From an uncultured Porphyromonadaceae bacterium (lineage in GTDB: Bacteria; Bacteroidota; Bacteroidia; Bacteroidales; Muribaculaceae): a DNA stretch of 21,070 nucleotides. Of the stretch, positions 1 through 7,884 are shown in pieces; within the stretch, counting starts at the first letter, position 1, and each line of letters starts with the position of its first letter. The notes beneath the pieces are model-generated. The model searched no databases. It saw only the letters and a program-made list of their open reading frames with translations, and was not told the origin of the DNA. The stretch is taken from contig UQLO01000040.1 of NCBI GenBank assembly GCA_900541865.1, positions 1 through 21,070 of the forward strand, given 5' to 3'. The position numbers and the translations under genes were made by a program.

Positions 1-391
1 GCTATTCGAAAAGAACCGCGTAGCGGTTCAATATAGTAGCCGTGGGTGACAACCCACGGTATGAATCACATATCTAACCCGCGACCCCGGCGGGGTCGAA
101 CACCGTCCGCCAACTTTCGCCGAAGTTCGACCCCTGAACGGGGTCGCTGATTATGTTTGATGGTCGCTTCTTTCTTGAACTCCTATGGAGTTATTTTTTC
201 AATAGATTATGTCCTTGCAGTCACGGAATTATGGGGCGGGGATTTGCAATCCCCGCCGTCCAGGCGATACTTTCTTTTTTCGAAGAAAATAGCATCGGCG
301 GGTCAGCGGGGATTGCAAATCCCCGCTCCATAGCGTTGAGAACCTTGGCAGTTGGCGGCAGCGCGGGAGACGTATTTAAGTGTCTAAGGGT
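1..391. repeat. Cluster of short palindromes (REP-like), no gene
   Basis: This gene-free stretch follows the 3' end of the kinase gene. It holds a run of compact inverted repeats: 13-19/23-29 (GAACCGC stem, 3-nt loop), 40-47/52-59 (CCGTGGGT, 4-nt loop), 82-88/92-98 (CGACCCC, 3-nt loop), 112-116/123-127 (AACTT, 6-nt loop), 128-134/140-146 (CGACCCC, 5-nt loop), 178-183/187-192 (AACTCC, 3-nt loop), 235-244/248-257 and 305-314/318-327 (10-bp stems, 3-nt loops). The cores of the last two are exact reverse complements of each other. The density and the small loops resemble REP/BIME-type elements mobilised by IS200-like RAYT transposases. No transposase is present in the window. Short open frames here overlap the palindromes and look spurious. 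Confidence 0.7.
235..327. repeat. Pair of oppositely oriented 21-bp palindromic elements
   Basis: Two 10-bp-stem hairpins lie 47 bp apart (235-257 and 305-327). Their 21-bp cores, 236-256 and 306-326, are exact reverse complements of one another: the loop reads TGC in one and GCA in the other. Each stem carries the GCGGGGATT arm. The arrangement matches a bipartite REP unit (BIME). Lying 65-157 nt past the kinase stop, the pair could also act as a transcription barrier or mRNA 3'-end stabiliser. Confidence 0.65.
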
Positions 392-2167
392 TTATATCGC
401 CGCGGCAGCAGCAACGGGCACAGAGGCGACAGCGCGGACCCTGCCTGTACTTGCCTTGTAGCGGTTGTAGATGCCACCGTTATTCATGAGAACGAACCAG
501 GCGTTGGAAGTATCACATTCTGTTTTCGTCCAATACCAGTGGTCCGGTTTCGAGCCGCCGAAATTGATGACAGCCGTTTCGACGGCATCATTTTGGGACA
601 CCAACACATAGCCTTGCGCCTTGGTCGGCAGCTGCGAGCCGTAGCGCCGCATAGCCTCATCCCATGTGAGTGCTTCTGAGGTGAGGTCATTGAGGGCGAG
701 GATAAAGCGCTCGCCATTGCCGATGATTACGACGCCTACCTTGTTGAGGCCGCTCTTCTGCGAACTGCTGAGACCATTGTAGTCGGCCTCAGAAAGATAG
801 TAATAATTGCCGTTGCGATTGACGGCCAGGTGCAGATTCTTCGCCGTACGCCGCGCGTTCCACCATTGCCTCTCCTGCTCCAAACGCTCCTGCTCCAAAC
901 GCTCCTGCTCGCGCCGCTCTTGCTCAAGGCGCTCTTGCTCGCGCCGCTCTTGCTCCAAACGCTCCTGTTCCAAACGCTGCTGCTCCACAAAGTAGGCAGC
1001 GGCTTCCTGGGCCTGCTCTATCGGCACGGCGGCTTGTTGAGTTACAGCAAGGGTATCTGCAACGGCCTCTTCGGGCTGCGGTTCGGAGGAGGGCCGCAGG
1101 AAGATGGCGAGGCCGACGGCGACAAGCACTGCCAGGGCTGCGATTGCGCCGATTATGGCGCCTCGCTTGCCTTTCGAGGGTGTCAGGACTTGGGTGGCCG
1201 GCCCGGCGGGTTCTTTTTTGATGTTGTAGGTATTGCCGGTGGCGCTTCTGCCGCCGAGGGCGGCGAGGAGTGCGCCGGCGTCGGGGTAGCGGTCGTGTGC
1301 GGCGTGGTTGAGAGCGCGCTTCATAGCGGCTTTGATGGCCGGGTCGACGGCCAGTGCGGCTATTGTGGCGGCGGGTTCGCCGGGCAGCCAGTTTGCGCTC
1401 GGCGAGGGGCGCCGCCCGGTCGCGCAGGCGAGCATGGTGGCGCCTAGGGCGTAGACGTCGGCCGCCGGCGAAAAGGTGCTGATGCCTTGGTACTGTTCGA
1501 CGGGGGCGTAGCCGTCGGAGGCGCCGCAGGTATTGACGGTCGAGGTTGCGTTGCCGTGCTCGTCGTAGTGCTTGCTCAGGCCGAAGTCAATCAGCACGGG
1601 TCGCACCCCGCCGTCGGCGCCTTCGGCGAGCATGATGTTGGCCGGCTTGATGTCGAGGTGGGTGAAGCGGTTTTTGTGGAGGTAGGCGGCGGCGTCGACT
1701 ATAGGCGTGAGCAAACTGCGTATGGCCTCCGAGTCGAGCGGGCCGTTTGCCTCGATATACTGCTGGAGCGACCGGCCGTCGAGGTATTCCATCACATAGT
1801 AGGCCGTACCGTTGGCCTCGAAGACCTCGTTGACGCGTACTATATTGTCGTGGCCGGCGCCGAGCTGATGCAGACGGCGCGCCTCGGCGAGGAAGTCCTT
1901 GCGGGAATCCTCCACCAGCCGGTGGATTTTAGCCGTACCGGCCACCGACATCTGCGCGGAGCCGGGAATGCGCTCGCAATGGTCGCTGATAAAATGTTCC
2001 TTGATAGCCACAAAGCCCTTGATGCGGATATTACCCTGCGTGAAGGTAGTGGAGGCAAGGTAGGTGATGCCGAAGCCGCCCGCTCCGAGCACGCTCACGA
2101 TGGTATAGGTATTGGCGCCGCGGAGCACCGTTCCGGGCGCAAGGCTTTGAGGATTGTCAGCGTTCAT
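392..2167 (-). CDS. Membrane-anchored Ser/Thr protein kinase with repetitive coiled coil and C-terminal Lcl-like domain
   Basis: 591 residues. Residues 20-305 form a Hanks-type kinase domain: glycine loop GAGGFG (28-33), ATP lysine K56 in VAIK, a likely alpha-C glutamate E95, catalytic loop H170-L-D172-IKPAN, and DFG at 194-196. The catalytic loop has Leu instead of the usual Arg (non-RD), so activation-loop control may differ. One membrane helix (about 336-358) follows a Lys/Arg patch, placing the kinase in the cytoplasm and the rest in the periplasm. Residues 396-433 are pentapeptide repeats of the LEQER/REQER type, predicted to form a charged rod. Residues about 440-585 resemble the Lcl/DUF1566-type domain (HWYWTKTE then NAWFV and VRAV), probably a sensor or ligand module. 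The gene has its own promoter and may be unrelated to the neighbouring utilisation locus. Substrates are unknown. Confidence 0.9.
   Translation of the reverse strand: MNADNPQSLAPGTVLRGANTYTIVSVLGAGGFGITYLASTTFTQGNIRIKGFVAIKEHFISDHCERIPGSAQMSVAGTAKIHRLVEDSRKDFLAEARRLHQLGAGHDNIVRVNEVFEANGTAYYVMEYLDGRSLQQYIEANGPLDSEAIRSLLTPIVDAAAYLHKNRFTHLDIKPANIMLAEGADGGVRPVLIDFGLSKHYDEHGNATSTVNTCGASDGYAPVEQYQGISTFSPAADVYALGATMLACATGRRPSPSANWLPGEPAATIAALAVDPAIKAAMKRALNHAAHDRYPDAGALLAALGGRSATGNTYNIKKEPAGPATQVLTPSKGKRGAIIGAIAALAVLVAVGLAIFLRPSSEPQPEEAVADTLAVTQQAAVPIEQAQEAAAYFVEQQRLEQERLEQERREQERLEQERREQERLEQERLEQERQWWNARRTAKNLHLAVNRNGNYYYLSEADYNGLSSSQKSGLNKVGVVIIGNGERFILALNDLTSEALTWDEAMRRYGSQLPTKAQGYVLVSQNDAVETAVINFGGSKPDHWYWTKTECDTSNAWFVLMNNGGIYNRYKASTGRVRAVASVPVAAAAAI
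869..982 (-). repeat. 15-bp tandem repeat encoding the pentapeptide coiled coil
   Basis: Inside the kinase gene, about 7.5 imperfect copies of a 15-bp unit encode LEQER or REQER at residues 396-433. The period is a multiple of three, so copy-number change would keep the frame and lengthen or shorten the periplasmic rod. Confidence 0.8.
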
Positions 2168-2190
2168 TGGTTTGCAGTGTGTTGAGAGGG

Positions 2191-2198
2191 CAAAGGTA
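2191..2198 (-). promoter_or_regulatory. Bacteroidetes -7 promoter box for the kinase gene
   Basis: On the minus strand this reads TACCTTTG, an exact match to TAnnTTTG, 23 nt before the kinase ATG at 2167. No clear TTTG -33 element is visible upstream; the region is an A/T-rich repeat instead. Confidence 0.6.
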
Positions 2199-2206
2199 CG
2201 AATTAA

Positions 2207-2244
2207 AATGTAAAATTTAAAATGTAGAATGTAAAATTTAAAAT
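2207..2244. repeat. Two perfect 17-bp A/T-rich direct repeats upstream of the kinase promoter
   Basis: The sequence aatgtaaaatttaaaat occurs at 2207-2223 and again at 2228-2244, a 21-bp period (about two helical turns). It sits directly upstream of the kinase -7 box, covering the expected -33 and UP positions. It could be a regulator-binding site or a bent A/T-rich promoter element. Confidence 0.6.
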
Positions 2245-2255
2245 AGTAAATCGCA

Positions 2256-2287
2256 AACGAGGCGGACGCCGGAGCGCCCGCCTCGTT
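2256..2287 (-). terminator. Intrinsic-type terminator of the GH20 gene
   Basis: A 13-bp stem (2257-2269 with 2274-2286) closes on a 4-nt loop that reads UCCG in the minus-strand RNA, a UNCG-class stable tetraloop. The one non-Watson-Crick position is a G-U pair only on the minus strand, which supports that orientation. It begins 22 nt after the GH20 stop and is followed by a T-rich stretch, though not a pure U tract. Confidence 0.75.
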
Positions 2288-2308
2288 GCTATTTTTAAGA
2301 CGGATGGA

Positions 2309-4516
2309 TCAGATGGTCAGCACGGAGGGCACCGAAGTGCGGCCGCCTACTGTCTGGGCCGCTCGAACCTGACGGGTACCGGCGGGGATGGGTGCCGTTT
2401 CGTCCGAAGCGAGGGTGACTTCGCTGCGGCTGCCGTCGGCGCCGACGAAGGTCACTGCGATGACTGCTCCGGGATAGGGCGAATTGACTTTCACCTCGTC
2501 GCCCTGGCGAATCAGGCCGGGCTGACGGACGTGGAACGACAGGCCCTCTCTCTCCCATACGGGGATTCGTCCGGCAACCACGGCGTTGAAGCGGGCGTCG
2601 GTGTAGGTCGAGTCGGGATTCCAGGCGCGTTCGGCCACGCCGAGCATCTTTGGCAGAAGCATATCCTCAAGGCCGTCGGTGCTGCGGATGGTTTCAGCGA
2701 AGAGCTGGCAGGAAACGCCGATGGGCTGCAGCGCACCGGCGAGTCGGGCCGGATAGCCGTGGAGGGCGTCGAACTCGTCGACGTAGCCGCCCCAGCTCAG
2801 TCCGCGCTCAAGAGGATGGGGAGTGTAGCACATGTCGAGGTAGAAATGCTGAACGTTGCTCAGCACGGTGGGATAGCCGGCCGAGGCAATGTCGCCGACC
2901 ACGCGGGCACCCCGGCTGCCCACGGTCTGCCAGCAGTTGATAGAGTGCGTGTTGGGAAGGACGTGGCGATTGTACTCCTCGGGGTGACCGAGGGCCACTT
3001 CCTGCCAGCCCGACATTTTGAGGCCCTTGGAGGCCAGCATGTCGGCGATGCGGCGAACAAAGTAGGCGTGCACGGCCTTGTCGTCTTCCAGCCCGAGGCT
3101 GTCGCGAAGGGCCGTCACGGCCGGGCTGCCGTTCCAGGCGCCGGAGGCTACCTCGTCGCCGCCGATATGGACTGCCTTCAGGGGTACTCCGGCTTCATTA
3201 TATATGTCGATGAGCTCGTCGACTACGGTCTCCATAAAGCGGTAGGTGCCGGGGAGCGCCGGGTTCATCACGTTGTCGTGGAAGGCCTGGGCCGAAGTGA
3301 ACACTGAGGTGTCGCCCTCCTCGTCCATTCGGAATTCGGGGCGACGGCGCATGGCCTTGATGGCCGCGCGGGCATGGCCGGGCGACTCTATTTCGGGAAG
3401 CACGGTGATGCCGAGCGAATCGGCGTGGCGGATAATGTCGACCACCTCGCCGCGGGTATAATAGCCGTTGGCAGTTCCGGAGGGATTGTCGGGATTGCCG
3501 TTGCCGGCGAATATCTGGGGCAGATGGTCAGCCTCGCTGCCGGGAGCGGTGTAGCCGCGGCGGCTGCCGAACTGCGTAAGCTCGGGCAAGGCTGCAATTT
3601 CGAGTCGCCAAGCCTCGTCGTCGACCGGATGGAAGTGGAACACGTTGAAGCCGTAGGCCGCCATAAGGTCGAGCACGCGGTGTATCTCCGAAGCGGGCTG
3701 GAAATTGCGGGCTATGTCGATCATCACGCCGCGGTAGGGCAGCGAAGGCTCGTCGTCGATCACGGCGTTGGGCAGAGTCTGCGAGCCGCTGCCCAGCCAG
3801 TGGCGCAGGCGAAGGCCCAGGCGATTCCACTGCGCGCTGTCGGCGACTACGCTCATCTTACCGTCGGCAACCTCAACACGGTAGCGCTCGGAACCCTTCA
3901 CCTCGGGGGTTTGGGAGAACTCTATGGCGCCCATATCGACAGTGGTTTCGCCTCCGGTAAGGTTTACGCTCTTGAACGACGGAACCACGTCGTAGACCGA
4001 CGCCCGACCCGCGCCCAACTCGGCATTGCGGGCGTAGACCTCGGCGCCGTCGGGAACGTACGAAAGCGCCGTCGAGTCGGCCAGTATGTCGGCGTAGCGA
4101 GTGGCGATGTCGAAGGGCTGGCCGGAGATGCTCACACCGTGGATGCCGTCGGGGGCATAGCAGATGGATTTGAACACGCCGCGGGTGAGGATTTCGATAG
4201 TGGCGGTGTCGCCTTGGGTGGCAGCGGCAAATTTCGGCGAACGCAGCTCATAGTAGCCCGGCACGATTTCGATAAGGGTGTCAGCGCTGTCGAGGGGCTG
4301 CATGCGGCGCGCGAACATATTGAAGGCGATGGCGGCTGCGGAGTCCGGCAGATTGTAGACTTTGAATGTCTGCACGTTGGCGGCCACACCGTCTTCGTAG
4401 ACACTGCCGTTGGCATTGCTCCATTCCACGGTAGGCAGCGGCTCCGCCGTGTGCGAGCACCCCGCAAGAGGTGCCAGCACTGCGGCCGGAAGCATGAGTT
4501 TGAGAAGCTTCTTCAT
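2309..4516 (-). CDS. GH20 beta-N-acetylhexosaminidase lipoprotein
   Basis: 735 residues. It hydrolyses terminal beta-linked GlcNAc or GalNAc by substrate-assisted catalysis. The signal peptide ends in lipobox LAGC with C20. The next residues (SHTAE) are not strongly acidic, so the protein may face the periplasm rather than the surface. A GH20 N-terminal (GH20b-like) domain precedes the catalytic barrel from about residue 260. The barrel opens with YRGVMIDIARNF (261-272), then HFHPVDDEAWRLEI (294-307) and the family signature HIGGDEV, whose D454-E455 pair is the catalytic couple. A small beta-rich C-terminal domain follows. The gene starts 3 nt after the DUF187 stop, so the two are surely co-transcribed. 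In this family the substrate could be mucin or N-glycan, chitin oligosaccharide or peptidoglycan GlcNAc; the neighbours favour the last. Confidence 0.93.
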   Translation of the reverse strand: MKKLLKLMLPAAVLAPLAGCSHTAEPLPTVEWSNANGSVYEDGVAANVQTFKVYNLPDSAAAIAFNMFARRMQPLDSADTLIEIVPGYYELRSPKFAAATQGDTATIEILTRGVFKSICYAPDGIHGVSISGQPFDIATRYADILADSTALSYVPDGAEVYARNAELGAGRASVYDVVPSFKSVNLTGGETTVDMGAIEFSQTPEVKGSERYRVEVADGKMSVVADSAQWNRLGLRLRHWLGSGSQTLPNAVIDDEPSLPYRGVMIDIARNFQPASEIHRVLDLMAAYGFNVFHFHPVDDEAWRLEIAALPELTQFGSRRGYTAPGSEADHLPQIFAGNGNPDNPSGTANGYYTRGEVVDIIRHADSLGITVLPEIESPGHARAAIKAMRRRPEFRMDEEGDTSVFTSAQAFHDNVMNPALPGTYRFMETVVDELIDIYNEAGVPLKAVHIGGDEVASGAWNGSPAVTALRDSLGLEDDKAVHAYFVRRIADMLASKGLKMSGWQEVALGHPEEYNRHVLPNTHSINCWQTVGSRGARVVGDIASAGYPTVLSNVQHFYLDMCYTPHPLERGLSWGGYVDEFDALHGYPARLAGALQPIGVSCQLFAETIRSTDGLEDMLLPKMLGVAERAWNPDSTYTDARFNAVVAGRIPVWEREGLSFHVRQPGLIRQGDEVKVNSPYPGAVIAVTFVGADGSRSEVTLASDETAPIPAGTRQVRAAQTVGGRTSVPSVLTI

Positions 4517-4519
4517 AGT

Positions 4520-6079
4520 TTATTCCACTCGGATGGGTTGGGAAAGTTCGGACTCGGTGTTGTCGGCATTGAGGGCCGAGATGGCGTAGTAGCCGCCCTT
4601 GGTGGCGGTATACTCGGGGGTGAGTACCACTTCGGCAACCTTGGCATCGTAGACGCCCTCGGTCGAGGAGGGTTTGACGCTGTAGACAACATAACGCGTA
4701 CCTTCGCCCTGTGCCGTCCAGGTGAACTTGCGGCCTTCGGCGTTGATGCCCTGCACTGCGGTCGGGGCAGCTACGCTCTCGCGGCCCATGAAGGGTATGA
4801 GCGTCTTGTCGGCGTAGACAACCGCCAGGCGGCTCAACACGTTGATTTTGTTCTCGTGGAAGCAGGTAGCGTTGTAGAGGAAGCTGCCGCAGGTGTTGTT
4901 CTGCGAACGCGATATGCTGAACTGCTCCGAAAGCTGGTTCAGATTCTGATAGGGCGCGCCTTCAGCCTCGACGCCGAAGCGGTAGAGGGCGTGGCCGATG
5001 GCAAGCTTGGCCTGGAAGCAATTGCTGTTCCACCAGTAGCACATCTTGGTGAAATTCATAGCGTAGTTCGAGGTCGAGTTGTAGAGCTGGGGCACGATAA
5101 GGTCTATCCAGCCGTTCTGGCACCACTTGCGCACATCGGCGTAGAGGTCGTCGTAGTTCTGCAGACCCGACGAGTCGGAGCCGTTGACGGGGTCGCTGGC
5201 CTTGTTGCGCCATATGCCGAAGGGTGCTATGGAGAACACCACGCCGGGCTTCTTGCTCACTATCAGATTGTGGATGCGCTCTATAACCTCGTCGACCTGG
5301 GCGCGGCGGAAGTCGCCGACGTTGGAGTAGGCGGCGCCGTACTTGGCATAGTCGGCCGCATCGTCGATGGCGAAGCCACTCTTGGGATAGGGGTAGAAAT
5401 AGTCGTCGAAGTGGATGCCGTCGACGTCGTACTTGGTGATTATTTCATCAACCACATTGAGCAGCAGGTCCTTAACCTCGGGAAGCGCCGGACGGTACAT
5501 CAGCAGTTGGTCGTACTTCATCGTCCATTCGGGATGAAGCTTGGCGGGGTGGTTGGCGGCGCCGTTGTTGGCGAAGCTCGTGGCGCTATTGGAGATGCGG
5601 TAGGGGTTCATCCAAGCGTGGAATTCCATGCCGCGGCTGTGGGTTTCCTCTATCATCCAGCCCAGAACGTCGTAGCCGGGGTCATTGCCCTGGCGACCGG
5701 TGAGGTACTCGCTCCAAGGCTCGTACGACGACGGATAGAAGGCGTCGGCCGTCGGTCGAATCTGCATGATGACGGCGTTGACGTTGTACTGCTCGAACTT
5801 GTCGAGGTATTTTCTGAATTCGTCCTTCTGCACGGCCTCCACATTGCCGCGAGGCCAGTCGATGCGGCCCACGGTGGCCACCCACACGCCGCGAATCTCC
5901 TTGTCGGGCATGTTGTAGGTGATGATTGTCGGAGCGTCGGGCTCGTCGGGAGTGTCCGGGGTGTCGGGCGTCGGCGTCGGCGTGGGCACGGGATCCGGCT
6001 CGTCGTCGCCGCAGGAGGGGGCAGCGGCCACCAGGGCGGCCGCCATCATCATTGAAGCAATAAGTTGGCTTATTTTCAT
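4520..6079 (-). CDS. DUF187/GHL10 glycoside hydrolase-like lipoprotein (DigH/YddW/YngK family)
   Basis: 519 residues. The signal peptide ends at C23 (APSC). GDDE follows directly, a typical Bacteroidetes surface-export signal, and then a Pro/Thr/Asp tether (about 26-50). The catalytic barrel (about 60-400) carries family hallmarks: RGVWVATV near 63-70, QIRPTADAFYPS (106-117), FHAWMNPYR (153-161) and VDGIHFDDYFYP (219-230), whose D225-D226 are candidate active-site acids. A fibronectin type III-like beta domain occupies about the last 80 residues. E. coli DigH (YddW) of this family cleaves glycan strands already stripped of peptides by amidases; that activity here is inferred. The gene has its own -7 box and forms a tight pair with the GH20 gene. 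Confidence 0.9.
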   Translation of the reverse strand: MKISQLIASMMMAAALVAAAPSCGDDEPDPVPTPTPTPDTPDTPDEPDAPTIITYNMPDKEIRGVWVATVGRIDWPRGNVEAVQKDEFRKYLDKFEQYNVNAVIMQIRPTADAFYPSSYEPWSEYLTGRQGNDPGYDVLGWMIEETHSRGMEFHAWMNPYRISNSATSFANNGAANHPAKLHPEWTMKYDQLLMYRPALPEVKDLLLNVVDEIITKYDVDGIHFDDYFYPYPKSGFAIDDAADYAKYGAAYSNVGDFRRAQVDEVIERIHNLIVSKKPGVVFSIAPFGIWRNKASDPVNGSDSSGLQNYDDLYADVRKWCQNGWIDLIVPQLYNSTSNYAMNFTKMCYWWNSNCFQAKLAIGHALYRFGVEAEGAPYQNLNQLSEQFSISRSQNNTCGSFLYNATCFHENKINVLSRLAVVYADKTLIPFMGRESVAAPTAVQGINAEGRKFTWTAQGEGTRYVVYSVKPSSTEGVYDAKVAEVVLTPEYTATKGGYYAISALNADNTESELSQPIRVE

Positions 6080-6121
6080 TGTGTAAGGTATTTGATTTTA
6101 CTGTTTAAGCGGTTATTTTCA

Positions 6122-6129
6122 CAAAGATA
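6122..6129 (-). promoter_or_regulatory. Bacteroidetes -7 promoter box for the DUF187-GH20 pair
   Basis: On the minus strand this reads TATCTTTG, an exact TAnnTTTG match 42 nt before the ATG at 6079. The upstream 50 bp are A/T-rich without a clear TTTG -33 element. It suggests the two glycosidase genes can be transcribed independently of the susC operon. Confidence 0.6.
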
Positions 6130-6192
6130 CATCCTTTTGCGGTAATTTACACTATTTTATATGTTAAAAAGAAGGGTAAAAAGTGTAAAACA

Positions 6193-6262
6193 GGCGGACG
6201 CCACGGTACGGAAGATGCGACTCCTCCAAAGGTTGGTAACAACCGTGCCCGCAGCGCCCGCC
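6193..6262 (-). terminator. Large structured terminator-like hairpin after the last propeller gene
   Basis: The outer stem pairs 6193-6201 with 6254-6262 (one G-U on the minus strand). A second helix can pair 6202-6207 with 6242-6247. A small hairpin (6231-6235/6240-6244) is an alternative fold. T-rich sequence follows on the minus strand. The outer arms repeat the stem of the GH20 terminator (GGCGGACGC and GCGCCCGCC), but here enclose 52 nt instead of 4. It starts 19 nt after the stop at 6282. Confidence 0.55.
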
Positions 6263-6281
6263 CGCCACTAATACAATCTAA

Positions 6282-7835
6282 TTACCTTGCGATTTTGATG
6301 GTGCTTACACCGTCGGTGGCGATATAGAGGCCGCGGGCAAGTGCGGCGGTGTCTACGCTCTGTCCCTGAGCTACAAGGATACCGGTGGTGGAGTAAACAC
6401 GGATTGTGCCATCTGCCGTCAGCACACCGCCCTCAAGGCGAAGCGAGTTGGCGAGGATGGTATTCTGAAGTCCGCTGTTGCCGACTTCGATAGTGCCGTT
6501 GGCGGCGGTGGTGTATTCGTTTTTCTCTTTCGGGAGGGCCCATACGCCAAGTCCGCCTTCTTCTCCGTCGTTGTTGAACTGGATGTAGACGTTGTCGGCG
6601 GCATCGAATGCCACGTTGAAGGGGCGCTTGCCGTAGTTGCCGAAGGGTATGTCCTTGCAGTACTCAGTCAGCGAAGGTATGCCGGCTGCGTCGTAGCTCA
6701 CGCGAGCTACTGTGAAGCTGCGGCCGTTGTCGCTGCCGGCTACAGCCACCAGCGAGCCGTCGGCGTTGACGCCCATGGCGCCGCAGGGGGTCGAGCCAAG
6801 GAAGATGCTCTTGTCGCCGGTAGTGAAGTCCCATACGCCGGCGCTGCTGCAGTGCATCAGGCACATGTTGGCTTCGCTCTCCTGCCAGCGGTACTGGCTG
6901 GTCCATACGCCGCCGCGACGGTCGGAAACAACGCGCTGGTTGCCGTTGGCCATCTTGCCGTCGCAGTTGCCCCACGATGCGCTGGGTGCCTTGTCCCACG
7001 GGGTGGCGAGCTCGCCGATGTTGTAGACGAAGATTTCGCCGTTGTTGGAGTTGAGGTCCTCGTCGTCGGTGTAGAGCACGCGGTTGGCGCCGCTGCCGTA
7101 GACGGAGCAGGCCTGTACGGAGCCGTGCACGTTGACACCGTTGATGCTCACCAGACCGGTCGATGCCGTCTCACCGGATGCGAACACGGGGGCGAAGGTC
7201 TCCGGAGCGCCCGGATTCAAAATCCACACACCGGCGTTGCCGTCGCTCCAGTCGCAGACGAACACGTCGCCGTTGTCGCCAACTGCGATGTTATTGGGGC
7301 TGGAGGTGCTCTCCTCTCCCCAGGCGATGCCGCCCTTGTAGGGCTCTTCGTTGATGGTCTCCAGAGCAGCGTTGAAGGCGAACACGCCGTAGCCGCCGCG
7401 AGCACCGTTATAGCTCGGCTTGCCGGGGGCGCTCAGATAGACGTTGCCGAAGTAGGGGCTGCTCGGAGTGAAGTCCACGGCTACGCCCTTGGCGGCTCCG
7501 ATCTGGATGTTCTCCTGCTTGCCGTCGGTGAGCTGGGTGGCTTCTGTCACGGCGGGGGCTGAGGCCGTCAGGCTCCAGCTGTAGGTGCCGGCTGCGCTGG
7601 TCAGGGCCGGCACGTCGACGGTGTTGAGACCCTTCACGCCGGCGCCCAGATCGACGCTTTCGACCACGGCTCCGTCCTTGATGAGGTTGAACTTAACGCT
7701 GGTGGCAGCGTCGTTGAGCACGAACTGAATCTTGCCGTCGGCAGTCTTCAGGGCGGAGGCGTAGACGTTGGCTCCGGCCTGCGCAGCACCTGCGCTCAGC
7801 ATGGCCACTGCGGTTGCGAGTAAAATTTTCTTCAT
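6282..7835 (-). CDS. Secreted Ig-like/beta-propeller protein with divergent sorting tail (paralogue 1)
   Basis: 517 residues from the ATG at 7835. That start gives a clean signal peptide (MKKILL to AQA, about 20 residues); an in-frame ATG at 7886 would add 17 residues that do not look like a signal. After cleavage comes a FlgD-like Ig domain (about 22-100). A predicted beta-propeller follows, with blade-like strands such as NIAVGDNGDVFVCDWSD, RGGVWTSQYR, AMGVNADGSLVAVAG and FNVAFDAADNVYIQFN. The C-terminus (IRVYSTTGILVAQGQ to IKIAR) fits a T9SS type A sorting domain but differs from the tails of the two upstream paralogues. No catalytic residues are recognisable; a binding or scaffold role is inferred. 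It closely resembles the next gene upstream, so it is a tandem duplicate. Confidence 0.85.
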   Translation of the reverse strand: MKKILLATAVAMLSAGAAQAGANVYASALKTADGKIQFVLNDAATSVKFNLIKDGAVVESVDLGAGVKGLNTVDVPALTSAAGTYSWSLTASAPAVTEATQLTDGKQENIQIGAAKGVAVDFTPSSPYFGNVYLSAPGKPSYNGARGGYGVFAFNAALETINEEPYKGGIAWGEESTSSPNNIAVGDNGDVFVCDWSDGNAGVWILNPGAPETFAPVFASGETASTGLVSINGVNVHGSVQACSVYGSGANRVLYTDDEDLNSNNGEIFVYNIGELATPWDKAPSASWGNCDGKMANGNQRVVSDRRGGVWTSQYRWQESEANMCLMHCSSAGVWDFTTGDKSIFLGSTPCGAMGVNADGSLVAVAGSDNGRSFTVARVSYDAAGIPSLTEYCKDIPFGNYGKRPFNVAFDAADNVYIQFNNDGEEGGLGVWALPKEKNEYTTAANGTIEVGNSGLQNTILANSLRLEGGVLTADGTIRVYSTTGILVAQGQSVDTAALARGLYIATDGVSTIKIAR

Positions 7836-7884
7836 GATAACAATAATAGGGTTTGGTATATAGTAATTTTTGGCTTTGAAAAAC

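Noticed and set aside
1..330. Possible CRISPR array in the palindrome cluster
   Set aside because: The palindromes differ in sequence, have no constant repeat length and no regular spacers, and no cas gene is present.
153..461. Plus-strand frame across the palindrome cluster and kinase 3' end
   Set aside because: It runs through inverted repeats and into the antisense of the kinase gene, with no recognisable domain or signal.
807..1447. Plus-strand frames with Ser/Arg/Cys or Leu repeats
   Set aside because: They are antisense reflections of the 15-bp repeat that encodes the kinase coiled coil.
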